In this document: positions 47,617 to 56,036 of the stretch, one piece after another
Layout of the letters: the number at the start of each line of letters is the position of its first letter
Position numbering within the stretch: the first letter of the stretch is position 1
Assembly (NCBI GenBank): GCA_965197495.1
Contig: OZ240210.1
Location: 1,984,001-2,048,000, forward strand
Source: SMYC01 sp965197495
Lineage (GTDB): Bacteria > Acidobacteriota > Vicinamibacteria > Marinacidobacterales > SMYC01
Length of the DNA stretch: 64,000 nt
Reading direction: 5' to 3'
The notes under the pieces: generated by a model
Told to the model about the DNA's origin: nothing
What the model saw: the letters and a program-made list of their open reading frames with translations, nothing else
The model's database searches: none
Translations under genes and position numbers: made by a program

Positions 47617-49308
47617 TTGGCATACAGGGAGCACGGTATGTGGGAAGTTCTGGATGTTCTGAAACGGCACCATCGAGGGGAGAGCCAGCGAAGGATAGCT
47701 GTAGCGACCGGTCGGGGCCGGAAGACGATTCGCGCGTATATACGAGAGGCGAAGAAACTAGGCTGGTCGAAGGAGGTTCCACCGGATGACGAGTTCGCGT
47801 CGCGGGTGGCGCAGCGACGCCAGCCGGGCCCGAGTTCGAGCGAGGCTTCTGCATCGGAAAAGGCGCTACGCGCCCATCATGATCGCATCCAGCAATGGGT
47901 GGAAGGCCCCGAGGGAGAGAGGGGCCTGAAGCTCACCAAGGTCCATGAGCTATTGACCCGCGAGGGAGTCGACGTTTCTTACAGCTCGGTGTATCGCTAC
48001 GCGGTGGAGCAGTTCGGTTTGGCACGGTCCAGGCTGACACTGCGCCGAGCCGAGGTTTCACCGGGTGAGCTCGCCGAAGTGGATTTTGGTCAACTCGGCA
48101 AGATCTACGACCCGGAGTCGGATCGGAAGCGACTCGTCTGGGCGTTGCTCGTCACTCTCGGCTTCAGCCGCCACCAGTACGTTCACGTCAACTTCTCTCA
48201 GAAGCTGGACGTTGTCATCGATGGACTGGAAGAGGCGTGGGAGTTTTTCGGAGGTGTGCCTGAGCGGGTCGTCGTCGACAACATGAAGACGGCGGTGGTG
48301 AAGGCGGACCGCTATGAGCCTAGTTTTCAGCGCACCATGGAGCAGTATGCAGAGCTCCGAGGCTTTGTCATCGACCCGGCAGTCGTACGCCAACCGAAGG
48401 GCAAGCCGATCGTCGAGAGAGGGGTGCCGTACGTTCGAGAGAGCTTTTTCCGCGGTGAGCAGTGGCTCGACCTGGCTCACGTCCAGCGGGAAGCTCGACG
48501 TTGGTGTCTGGAAGTCGCGGGCCGGCGTATTCACGGGACCACCCAAAAACGCCCTCTCGTCGTCTTCGAAGAGGTCGAGCTTGCTTGCCTTCGGCCCGTG
48601 AACGGGCCTCGATTCGATACGCCTCAGTGGGCCGAGCCGTCCGTTCATGACGACCACCACGTGAAGTTCCTCAAGGCCCTGTACTCGGTTCCCACGGTCT
48701 ACGTGGGAAAGCAGGTCACGGTACGAGGCGATAAAGCGCTCGTACGCATCTACTACAAAGGCGAGCTCATCAAAACCCACCCTAGAAAACCAGCCGGAGG
48801 AAGAGCGACCGACTACACAGACTACCCCCCAGACCTCGAGGCCTACGCCAGGCGCGACCCGGAGCGTATGGTGCGCCAAGCCAAGAAACTCGGCAACAAC
48901 ATCGGCCGTTTCATGAGTCTGCTCCTCAGCGGCGTCTTTCCATAGGCCAAGCTCCGACAGGCTCAGAAGCTCATGCGCTTGGCCGACAAGTACGGCCATG
49001 CTCGCGTGGAAACCGCTTGCCAGCGAGCCCTGGGCTTCGATCTCATCAATGTCCAAAGGGTGGAGCGCATTCTCAAGAATGCCGTCGCGCCGTCGGACGA
49101 CCCACCACAAACAGGAGAGCTGATCTCGATGCCCTTGAGATTCCTTCGCCCCAACGAAAGTTTCTCTCATGAACCGAAACGAAAGGAGAATCCAGATGGA
49201 AATCAAAAACTCACTGAAAACGATTCTGAAGAGGCTCAAGCTCTCGGGGATCCTTGCGACGCTGCCGGAGAGGATCGCCTACGCTCAAAAGGCAAAACTA
49301 CCGAGTGA
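47617..49308 (+). pseudogene. istA: IS21 transposase IstA with in-frame amber codon
   Basis: The first 442 residues include the helix-turn-helix (GESQRRIAVATGRGRKTIRA), and the rve-type catalytic region (GELAEVDFGQLGK, VVDNMKTAVVKADRYEP). TAG at 48943-48945 interrupts GVFP-stop-AKLRQAQKLMR, where tryptophan is usual (TGG to TAG). The C-terminal part continues in the same frame (GHARVETACQRALGFDLINV). The first start could be TTG at 47617. Confidence 0.85.
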
Positions 49309-49393
49309 AGACCTCCTGGAACTTATCCTGCAGGACGAAGTGGACCGACGCGACCAAGTCAATCTGCAACGGCGTCTCAAACGCGCCTCCTTC
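49196..49393 (+). pseudogene. istB: IS21 helper ATPase IstB, N-terminal fragment
   Basis: From ATG 49196 (AAAGGAG upstream) it reads MEIKNSLKTILKRLKLSGIL and ends near DLLELILQDEVDRRDQVNLQ plus a few residues, the usual start of IstB. The AAA+ ATPase domain is absent; ISL3 sequence begins at about 49394. Confidence 0.85.
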
Positions 49394-49917
49394 ACCCGCT
49401 TCGAGCTCCGCGGCTCTTTGTGGTCCGAGCTTGCGGAAAAACCGCAGCAGCGTCTTGGCCTTGCGCTCCTTTCCCGCCCAGACGACCCGGCCGCTGAGAT
49501 GGTCTATTACCACTGTTAAGTACTTGTGGCGTTTGCGGTAGCTGATCTCGTCCATCCCAATCACCCGCAATCCATCGAGCTCGCGCCGCTCATCCCGCTG
49601 CTCGGCAACCACTCGCTGGATGATCCGTCGCACCGAACGCCACGTCACTCGGAAATAGTTCGCTACGGCGCTGACGTCCGTCCTCTGTGCCAGCCACGCT
49701 ACCTCTTGTTCGAAGCTTTTGGTAAAGCGGCTTCCCTTGTCGGCCCAAGGCACCTTTTCTCTGACCACTCCACACCGCCGACATACCACTCGTCGGATCG
49801 AGTAGATAGGTCCGGACTCCGAACAGGTCCAAGTGCCGCCAGTAGCGATTGTAGCGATCTTTGTTCTTGCGGACCTTTCGTCCGCAAATCCCGCACAGAG
49901 GCTTCCTCCTCCGTGCC
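49394..49917 (-). pseudogene. ISL3 transposase fragment, central part
   Basis: It corresponds to residues about 25-215 of the copy B transposase, including GMDEISYRKRHKY. A 5-bp deletion near 49804 relative to copy A shifts the frame. It ends at CTCCGTG (49917), where the next insertion begins; the sequence resumes at 53788. Confidence 0.85.
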
Positions 49918-49963
49918 CTCTGTACTACTAACCCTGAAAAGCTTGTTTTGAGAAGAAGAAAAA

Positions 49964-51549
49964 TCATGCGGCAGCAGCGTGGAGTTTATCGAGGGAGAGA
50001 GAGTTTGCAGTAAGTAATGCGGAGCAAAGTTGCTGACCGCGCTTTGTGAGTCTGTAGCGAAAAGTTTTGGGAACTTTTTGACAAGACGGTGGGCTCGGAG
50101 GATACGAATGAGCCGGGTGACGCGTCCGCTTAGCCGCCTGGTTTCGAGAGGGTCGTCCGAAGTCTTGGGAAAGAGCAAGGCACGGAGTTCCCTGTTGCGA
50201 AAGCCTCGCAGATGAAACTCTCCACGGGAAATAGCGGCGAGGAGTCGGGCGTCCAGAGCGTCCCAAGGGCGAAGAGCTCGGAGGGTGGAGCCATTCCATT
50301 GAGTTTTTTGACTGACGCGAGCGAGGAGTCGACCGAGTGGGGTTGAGGTATCACAAGCGGCGAGAGCGTCGAGGTAGCGCTCATTGGAGTCCTGGGAGAG
50401 CTGGGCACGGCGATGCAGGTCTGCGATGCCACGACGGAGCGGACGCCACTCGAGAGGGCCGTTGGGGTCGCCTTCCTTTGGCCGGTAGCAGCGCATACCC
50501 TCGGCACGCTGGATGGTTGTCTCCACACGGAGCACGGAACCTTGTTTGTCGTAGAGTTTGACGGAATTGAGGTCGAGGGCATGTTTGATACGCAGACCCT
50601 CGGGCCGGTCGCGAAATCGGCTGACGACTTCCCCTGAAAAGTCGGTTCGAATCCGTTTTCCGAGAAAGCGCATCACGTCGGGGCTCGAAAAGTTTGTGAT
50701 CGCATGATGTACAAGAGCGGGATAGATCTCCGCGAGGCTAGAGCTGTTACGAAACGTGACGTCGGTGGCCCATTCGCTGCTGTAGACACTCCAGTAGTAG
50801 TCGAGGCCACTCGGCGGGAATAATTTGTCTTGCAATGGATTGACGAATCGACTCAGGCGATTCAGGATGTGAGGCCAGTTGGTTTTGAGCTGCTCATCGA
50901 GAAGCTGCTGTGCCGCGTGGGCATCCTCAACCCAGGTAAAGCAGTTTTCCCGGCGCCGATATTGAATGCCAGCCTTATCCATCTCAACGGCGAGCCATTC
51001 ACGGCCGTTGACGTAGACCTGAACATTGAATGGAAACCAGCTTTGGATACGGGCATGCATGAAACCAAAAATAGGGTCCATGCAGTAGTGGTAAAAGTTT
51101 AGGCACTTTCTGAGGGATTGCACGAGCTCCAACCGCTTCTTCTGGCGGTTGCGACGTATGCTGAAGGTGATACAAGGTTCCACGCAGCTCAGAACTGCGA
51201 TGAGACCACTGCGGACATTGTCTTGTTGTGCAATCTCGCGTGCGATGGCCTCCTTGTTCTTACGGGAAGACTCCAGATAGACGACCGGACGCTCGAGTCG
51301 CTCCGCCTGCTGATACAAGGCCTGCTTGAGCTCGGAGGTACGCTGCAGTGCGAACTCCGCGAACTCCTTCAGAAGGATTTTCTGGTAGGAAAGGTACTTA
51401 CCCATGCCGTCCGTATAAGAAATGTGGCGTAGGGTTCCGCGGAACACCAACCGGTCGAATCCGCTCAGCACCCCTGTGATTCGATCCTCGTGACGTGATA
51501 AAAACTGTTTCACGGCGTCCTCCAGCGTGGGAAAGGGTTGTCGTGACAT
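49964..51549 (-). CDS. Uncharacterised mobile-element-associated protein with C-terminal winged helix (frameshift)
   Basis: The protein starts MSRQPFPTLEDAVKQFLSRH and includes GVLSGFDRLVFRGTLRHISY, IAVLSCVEPCITFSIRRNRQ, DPIFGFMHARIQSWFPFNVQ and WRPLRRGIADLHRRAQLSQD. I recall similar proteins as multi-copy hypotheticals in uncultured bacteria; no catalytic family is known to me. The last 37 residues (VPKTFRYRLTKRGQQLCSAL...) form a MarR-like winged-helix end but lie in the -1 frame. The change occurs at CAAAAAG (50080-50074). It could be a 1-nt deletion or a -1 frameshift. Unshifted, the frame runs into ISL3 sequence to 49699. With the shift the product is about 528 residues. Confidence 0.65.
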
Positions 51550-51651
51550 CTTCCTACTCTGGATGTGGCGCCGTGTCTACTTCACGCCCAGATTGTGCAT
51601 CGAGCCCGCGTTGGGCTGACGTGGTGAGCGAGCCGACAGCGAAGAGTCAGG

Positions 51652-52017
51652 ATGAAAGACTTTCGAGATCTAAAGGTTTGGGAGAAGGCCCATCAGCTAG
51701 TCAAGGGTTTGTACCAGGCCACCGGCCACTTCCCAACCGAAGAGAAGTTCGGCTTGACGGCTCAGATGCGCCGAGCGGCGGTTTCCATCCCGGCGAATAT
51801 TGCTGAGGGCTGTGGACGCGGTTCAGACCGGGATATGGCCCGCTTTCTTCAAATGAGTATGGGCTCAGCAAGCGAGCTCGAATACGAACTGCTCCTTGCC
51901 CACGAGCTCGGGTTGCTCGATAGCCAAAGTCTTCAGGAGCTTGCCGAGCGAACCACCGAGGTCAAGCGTATGCTCGCCTCTCTCATCCGGAGGCTCGAAT
52001 CCGGAGCTGACCGCTGA
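51652..52017 (+). CDS. Four-helix-bundle protein (S23/23S intervening-sequence protein family)
   Basis: A 121-residue protein with the family signature: MKDFRDLKVWEKAHQLVKGL, FPTEEKFGLTAQMRRAAVSI, PANIAEGCGRGSDRDMARFL. Such proteins were first found in 23S rRNA intervening sequences and are widespread as stand-alone genes of unknown role. Its last codons are part of the 82-bp repeat, tying gene and repeat together. Confidence 0.9.
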   Translation: MKDFRDLKVWEKAHQLVKGLYQATGHFPTEEKFGLTAQMRRAAVSIPANIAEGCGRGSDRDMARFLQMSMGSASELEYELLLAHELGLLDSQSLQELAERTTEVKRMLASLIRRLESGADR

Positions 52018-52085
52018 ATGCTGACCGCTGACCGCTCGCGGCGGAGCCGTCCTCCAATTTGGTTGCGGCTCCGCCGCGCTGTGCC
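52004..52085 (+). repeat. 82-bp dispersed repeat, copy 2
   Basis: Identical to 4053-4134: heptamers TGACCGC/TGAATGC, then a 12-bp perfect stem with a 16-nt loop. Here it follows and slightly overlaps the four-helix-bundle gene and may be its terminator. Confidence 0.85.
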
Positions 52086-52145
52086 AACATCGCTGAGACA
52101 CTTCGCCCCTTGAAATTAGTGTAGAGGGCGGAGGAGGATCAATGC

Positions 52146-52613
52146 ATGAGTATGTTGATTGAGAGAGAGACCTCGGCGGGATCGGAGGGAGCCCGTAGGG
52201 CGACTGGAGATCCCGCCGGCCGCGATGCGGCGGGGGTCCCGGATCCCGAAGTGAGCGAGCAAGCGAAGCGTCGACGCTTTACCGCGGAGTACAAGCTGCG
52301 GATAGTGCGTGAGGCCGATGCCTGCAAGGGTGACGGTGACGTTGCTGCTCTTCTGCGTCGAGAGGGCCTGTACTCGTCGCATTTATCGAGTTGGCGCCGC
52401 CAACGTGACGAGGTCGCCAAAGCGGGGTTGGCGTCGAGAAAGCGAGGCCGGAAGGCAAAGGCCGAGGATCCACGGGTCAAGGAGCTCGAGCGCGAGAACG
52501 CCCGGCTCCAACGTCGCCTGGCTCGGGTGGAGACGATGTTGGAGACCCAAAAAAAAACCTCCGAATTACTGGGGGTCCCCCTGAATCCACTCGACAGCTA
52601 CGAGAACGACTGA
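52146..52613 (+). CDS. IS3-family transposase OrfA
   Basis: A 155-residue protein with a helix-turn-helix (RRRFTAEYKLRIVREADACK, VAALLRREGLYSSHLSSWRR) and a C-terminal leucine-zipper-like helix (KELERENARLQRRLARVETM). It ends in TGATG, where the stop overlaps the start of orfB, so orfB is translationally coupled. Confidence 0.88.
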   Translation: MSMLIERETSAGSEGARRATGDPAGRDAAGVPDPEVSEQAKRRRFTAEYKLRIVREADACKGDGDVAALLRREGLYSSHLSSWRRQRDEVAKAGLASRKRGRKAKAEDPRVKELERENARLQRRLARVETMLETQKKTSELLGVPLNPLDSYEND

Positions 52614-53746
52614 TGGTGGCGGCCGAGGAGCTGGCGGGGCAGATTGGGCAGACGACGGAAGCCTGCGAGGCTCTGGGTGTGGCTCGTTCCACGCTGTATC
52701 GCAGGCGCCAGGTGACGCCCGAACCGAAGCGGCGTCCTCGGCCGCACCGAGCCCTCGACGAGACTGAGCGCGAGTAAGTCCTCGGGGCCTTGCACTGTGA
52801 GCGGTTCGTCGACAAGGCGCCCGCCCAGGTGTGGGCCACGCTTCTGGACGAGGGAACCTACCTCTGCTCGATTCGCACGATGTATCGGATTTTGGAGGAG
52901 CACGGCGAGGTCCGAGAGCGCCGGAACCAACGGCGCCATCCGAACTACACGAAGCCGGAGCTGCTGGCCGAAGCGCCCAACCAGGTTTGGTCGTGGGATA
53001 TTACGAAGCTTCGTGGCCCCGTCAAGTGGACCTACTACTACCTCTACGTCATCCTCGACATCTTCTCCCGCTACGTGGTTGGCTGGATGCTGGCTCACCG
53101 AGAAAGTGCGGCGCTCGCGCAACGCCTCATCGCCGAGAGCTGTCGCAAGCAGGACATTGAACCCGACCAGCTCACCCTTCACGCGGACCGTGGCAGCTCG
53201 ATGAGAAGCAAGCCCGTGGCTCTGCTCCTAGCTGACCTCGGAGTTACCAAGACCCACTCCAGACCTTATGTCTCGAACGACAATCCCTACTCCGAGTCCC
53301 AGTTCAAGACGATGAAGTACTGTCCTCAGTTTCCGAGCCGTTTTGGTTCCGCCGAAGACGGCCGGCTGTTCTGCGGCGGTTTCTTCGACTACTACAACTA
53401 CGAGCACCGGCACTCAGGAATCGGCTTCATGACGCCGGCCGACGTTCACTATGGTCGCGCCGAACAGCTCACCACCGCTCGGCGCCAGATCCTTCTCGAA
53501 GCTCATCGGACTCATCCCGAACGCTTCGTTCGCGGAACGCCACAACCTCCCGTTTTGCCTCCTCAGGCTTGGATCAACCCGCCGACGGAGAAAACGACGC
53601 TCCTGAATGCCGCACAAGCCACTCTCGCGGCGGCGTCCATACCTGGGGTACCCCCTTTTTCTGCTCCACGAAACGAGATCTCGATCGATGCAGATGTGGA
53701 CCGCACCGGCGCCACGAGCCTCCCGACGCTAATCGAGGCTCACTAA
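52613..53746 (+). pseudogene. IS3-family transposase OrfB with ochre codon
   Basis: From ATG 52613 the frame reads MVAAEELAGQIGQTTEACEA to DETERE, then TAA at 52775-52777, then continues VLGALHCERFVDKAPAQVWA. A CAA to TAA change is likely. Beyond it the rve/DDE domain is complete: WSWDITKLRGP, LTLHADRGSSMRS and NPYSESQFKTMK give D, D and E. Re-initiation at TTG 52790 would give a 318-residue protein with the full catalytic core. Confidence 0.85.
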
Positions 53747-53787
53747 ATGCAGCTCGTGAGTGTCTCAAAGTTGTTGACACGTACCGG

Positions 53788-54379
53788 TGGTACTACATCC
53801 ACCACCACTCTGGCTTTGTCCGCCTGGAAGTGGAAACCTCGGACCCACAGGCCTTGCAATCCGATGAGCTTGTTGACTAACGTAGTAACGCGCATCGCGG
53901 GAACGCTCTTTTCTCTTTCGGAAAAAAAGATTCTAGCGTTCTCGCCGATGCGCATCTACACATGGCTTACCCTCTCAACCCACGGGCCTCACCAAATGCC
54001 ACTGCCCCTCAGCGGGAGACGAGGCTGTGGGAAACGCCCCCACGGTTCTGGTCGTTCAGACCTTGCTCACGACTGAGTTCTCTTCGAAGCCTGGAAGGGC
54101 GTTTTCCATAGCCTCCACTAATCGAGCCCCCCCTTCCTTATTCCATATGAATTAATCTTTCTTGTATATATATCAGGAGGGGCCTGTGGGCGCTCGTGGG
54201 AAACGCGAAGCGTTTTCCAAGCGATTGTGGAAAACGCCGCTCCACGTTTGTACGTGCTCACAACCTTTCCCTAAACGCCTCTCTCGCCCGGAGTTTCCGG
54301 CGTTTTCCACAATCGCGGCAGCGTCCATAGGCCATGCCCTCCAACACAAATCAGATCCCCCCGAAACGACAGGAGAACC
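53788..54379 (-). pseudogene. ISL3 5' part: transposase start, leader and right end (copy C)
   Basis: It holds the first ~38 codons of the transposase (MRVTTLVNKLIGLQGLWVRG, start at about 53895) and the full 480-bp leader to the inverted repeat ending AGGAGAACC at 54379. The leader matches copies A and B and contains the same GTGGRAAACGC motifs. No other gene lies in it. Confidence 0.85.
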
Positions 54380-55043
54380 TTAATAATGTCGTCAGGAGCG
54401 CGGCGGCTTCCCGGCCTCGTTTACTGGCGCCGGCATCGACCATCGAGCGCACCGCTCGCGCCGCCGCGTCGAGGCTTGCGAGCCCGCGCCAGCTCGGGTC
54501 CGCGTCCGCGCTCTCGATGAGCTTTCAGGCCACCTCTTTCGGGATATCGAGTGAAGATAGCTGGCTCGCGACCAGACTCCGACCCTGTTCCGAGCCCGCC
54601 CATTCCCGCCAATCGTCCGCCGGAACCGACATCGCGTGCTGGTAGAGCTCGTGCAAAAGCTAGCCGCGTGTCATCCACCGTCGGCCCGAGGCCGGATCCA
54701 TCACCTGGGCGACGCCGGCAGTAAGGCTCCAAATGATCGCGAAATGCGTGTTGCCGTTCGGAAGCCGCGTCACGGCGATGCAGGGGAGTGATCCCGCTTC
54801 TTCTAGAAGCACGAGATCTTTCGGGAGGAGCACTTGCTCGACCGGCACGCCGAGCTCGACCGCGATCGCCTGGAGCGTTTCAATCGCCGTCCCGTCGACA
54901 TCTGTCTGGCGCGCCTCGCGCAGGCGCCCATAGCTCACCGAGACGCCGTGGCCTTCGACATAGGCTTTGAGCGCAGCGGGGCCGCAATCCATCGCCGAAG
55001 ACTGGACGACCTCTGGGACGAGACGGCGTTTCGAGCGGGCCAT
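54380..55043 (-). pseudogene. C39 peptidase-domain protein (peptidase/ABC exporter type), decayed
   Basis: From ATG 55043 it reads VPEVVQSSAMDCGPAALKAY (catalytic Cys), YGRLREARQTDVDGTAIETL and RLPNGNTHFAIIWSL (catalytic His) with VMDPASGRRW, the C39 domain that cuts leader peptides in bacteriocin-type exporters. TAG at 54662-54660 interrupts MTRG-stop-LLHELYQHAM, and TGA near 54526 interrupts IPKEVA-stop-KLIESA; the same frame goes on to about 54385, where ISL3 begins. The membrane and ATPase parts are gone. Confidence 0.8.
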
Positions 55044-55136
55044 GTCGGAGCCAGAATAGTAAGCCTTTTCGGGCCAAGATTACACGCCCGACGCACAACC
55101 CACGACGGTAGATACTCTTACGTAATTACCAACAAC

Positions 55137-55165
55137 TTGTCTCGATGAAACGATTTGAGTAGAAT
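55137..55165 (+). promoter_or_regulatory. Sigma-70-type promoter of the ABC exporter operon
   Basis: TTGTCT (55137-55142) and TAGAAT (55160-55165) are 17 bp apart, about 100 bp before the first gene of the ABC operon. The rest of 55044-55268 has no supported gene. Confidence 0.5.
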
Positions 55166-55268
55166 CTGGTCTCGATTCGCGCGGGTGAGCCAACCATCCT
55201 GGCTCCCGCGACGACGGTCCAAAGACGGACCAGTGTCACACACCGATCGAACAGGAGATACGCGCTTG

Positions 55269-56036
55269 ATGGAAGATGCTCCCTCTAGAACCGTGCCCTC
55301 TACCATGATAGAAGCGCGGGGCCTAACGAAGTATTACGGGCCTTTCGTCGCAACGGAGAACATCAGCTTCTCGATCCCGGAAGGACAGATCGTTGCTTTT
55401 TTGGGTCCCAATGGCGCCGGTAAAACAACGACCATGAAGATGCTCACGGGCTATCTCGCTCCGAGCGCAGGCGCCGCTTACATCGCCGGACTCGACGTGC
55501 ATAAAGAGCGCATCGAAGCGTCGAAGCGGCTCGGCTATTTGCCGGAGAACGGCCCGCTCTATCAGGACATGACGCCCCTCGAGCTGCTCGAGTTCTTCGG
55601 TGAAGCGCGCGAGCTCGGCCCCAAGAGATTGAAGGACCGCATCGCCGCGGTGCGCGAGCTGTGCGCGCTGCAGCAAGTTCTCGACAAGCCCATTGGTAAG
55701 CTCTCGCGAGGTTTGAAACAGCGCGTCGGGCTTGCTCAGGCGCTCCTACACGATCCCGAGGTCCTCATCATGGACGAGCCGACCGCAGGGCTCGACCCGA
55801 ACCAAATCAGGCAATTCCGCGAGAACATCCGGAACCTTGGAAGCCTGAAGACCATCCTCATCTCGACGCACATCCTTCAAGAAGTCGACGCGATCGCGGA
55901 CTACGTGCTCTTTGTGCATGACGGCCGCATGGTCTTCAAAGGCACGCCTGCAGAGCTCAAAGAAGACGGCTCTTTGGAAGGGCCTTTTTATCGCCTCACC
56001 CAACTCGACGCCGCGACGGAGGCACAGGCATTATGA
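55269..56036 (+). CDS. ABC transporter ATP-binding protein (GldA-like)
   Basis: From ATG 55269 (CAGGAGA upstream) the protein has 255 residues. Walker A is FLGPNGAGKTTTMKML, the signature is KLSRGLKQRVGLAQALLHDP, Walker B is VLIMDEPTAGLDPNQ, and H-loop STHILQEVD. It matches GldA/CcmA-type ATPases working with ABC-2 permeases. It overlaps the permease-GldG gene by 4 bp. Confidence 0.92.
   Translation: MEDAPSRTVPSTMIEARGLTKYYGPFVATENISFSIPEGQIVAFLGPNGAGKTTTMKMLTGYLAPSAGAAYIAGLDVHKERIEASKRLGYLPENGPLYQDMTPLELLEFFGEARELGPKRLKDRIAAVRELCALQQVLDKPIGKLSRGLKQRVGLAQALLHDPEVLIMDEPTAGLDPNQIRQFRENIRNLGSLKTILISTHILQEVDAIADYVLFVHDGRMVFKGTPAELKEDGSLEGPFYRLTQLDAATEAQAL

Larger units (their letters stand above)
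47426..49393 (+). mobile_element. IS21-family relic (istA plus truncated istB)
   Basis: The left end contains several copies of ATGACCCC and two of TTTTTCAGAAACA (47434-47570), as expected for the multiple terminal repeats of IS21 elements. istA has a nonsense codon and istB is cut by ISL3 sequence at 49393, so the right end is missing. Confidence 0.8.
49918..52085. mobile_element. Uncharacterised mobile-type element (528-aa gene plus four-helix-bundle gene)
   Basis: The segment inserted into ISL3 starts with CTCTGTACTACTAACC (from 49918-49919) and, before the IS3, ends with the 82-bp repeat. Both end sequences also occur at 3893-3918 and 4053-4134, 135 bp apart there and with no genes between. 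This suggests an element with defined ends and a deleted derivative, but boundaries are not proven. It holds one minus-strand gene and one plus-strand gene. Confidence 0.45.
52094..53767 (+). mobile_element. IS3-family insertion sequence
   Basis: Two overlapping frames of IS3 type are bounded by a short inverted repeat, TGAGACACT at 52094-52102 and AGTGTCTCA at about 53758-53766. The real ends may extend further. orfA is intact; orfB has one nonsense codon. Confidence 0.75.
47078..54379 (-). mobile_element. ISL3 copy D split over 7.3 kb by nested insertions
   Basis: Three colinear ISL3 blocks, at 47078-47425 (left end and transposase 3' part), 49394-49917 (middle) and 53788-54379 (5' part, leader and right end), rebuild one element in order when compared with copy B. 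The first gap holds an IS21 relic (and about 265 bp of ISL3 is lost), the second an uncharacterised element and an IS3. A CGAAG deletion near 49804 further breaks the gene. The ends show no matching 8-bp flanks. Confidence 0.8.

Noticed and set aside
50636..50665. GGTTCGAATCC tRNA T-loop-like sequence
   Set aside because: It lies inside a coding frame and no acceptor, D or anticodon arms could be placed around it.
13998..52777. Reassignment of TAG or TAA as sense codons
   Set aside because: Several in-frame TAG/TAA codons occur, but intact genes end with all three stops (e.g. TAG at 592-594, TAA at 60232-60234), and the interruptions are confined to IS genes and other decaying genes.
54524..54528. 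TGA in the C39 gene as selenocysteine
   Set aside because: It is not at a redox or cysteine position (IPKEVA-stop-KLIESA), a second stop (TAG) lies in the same gene, and the gene is truncated.
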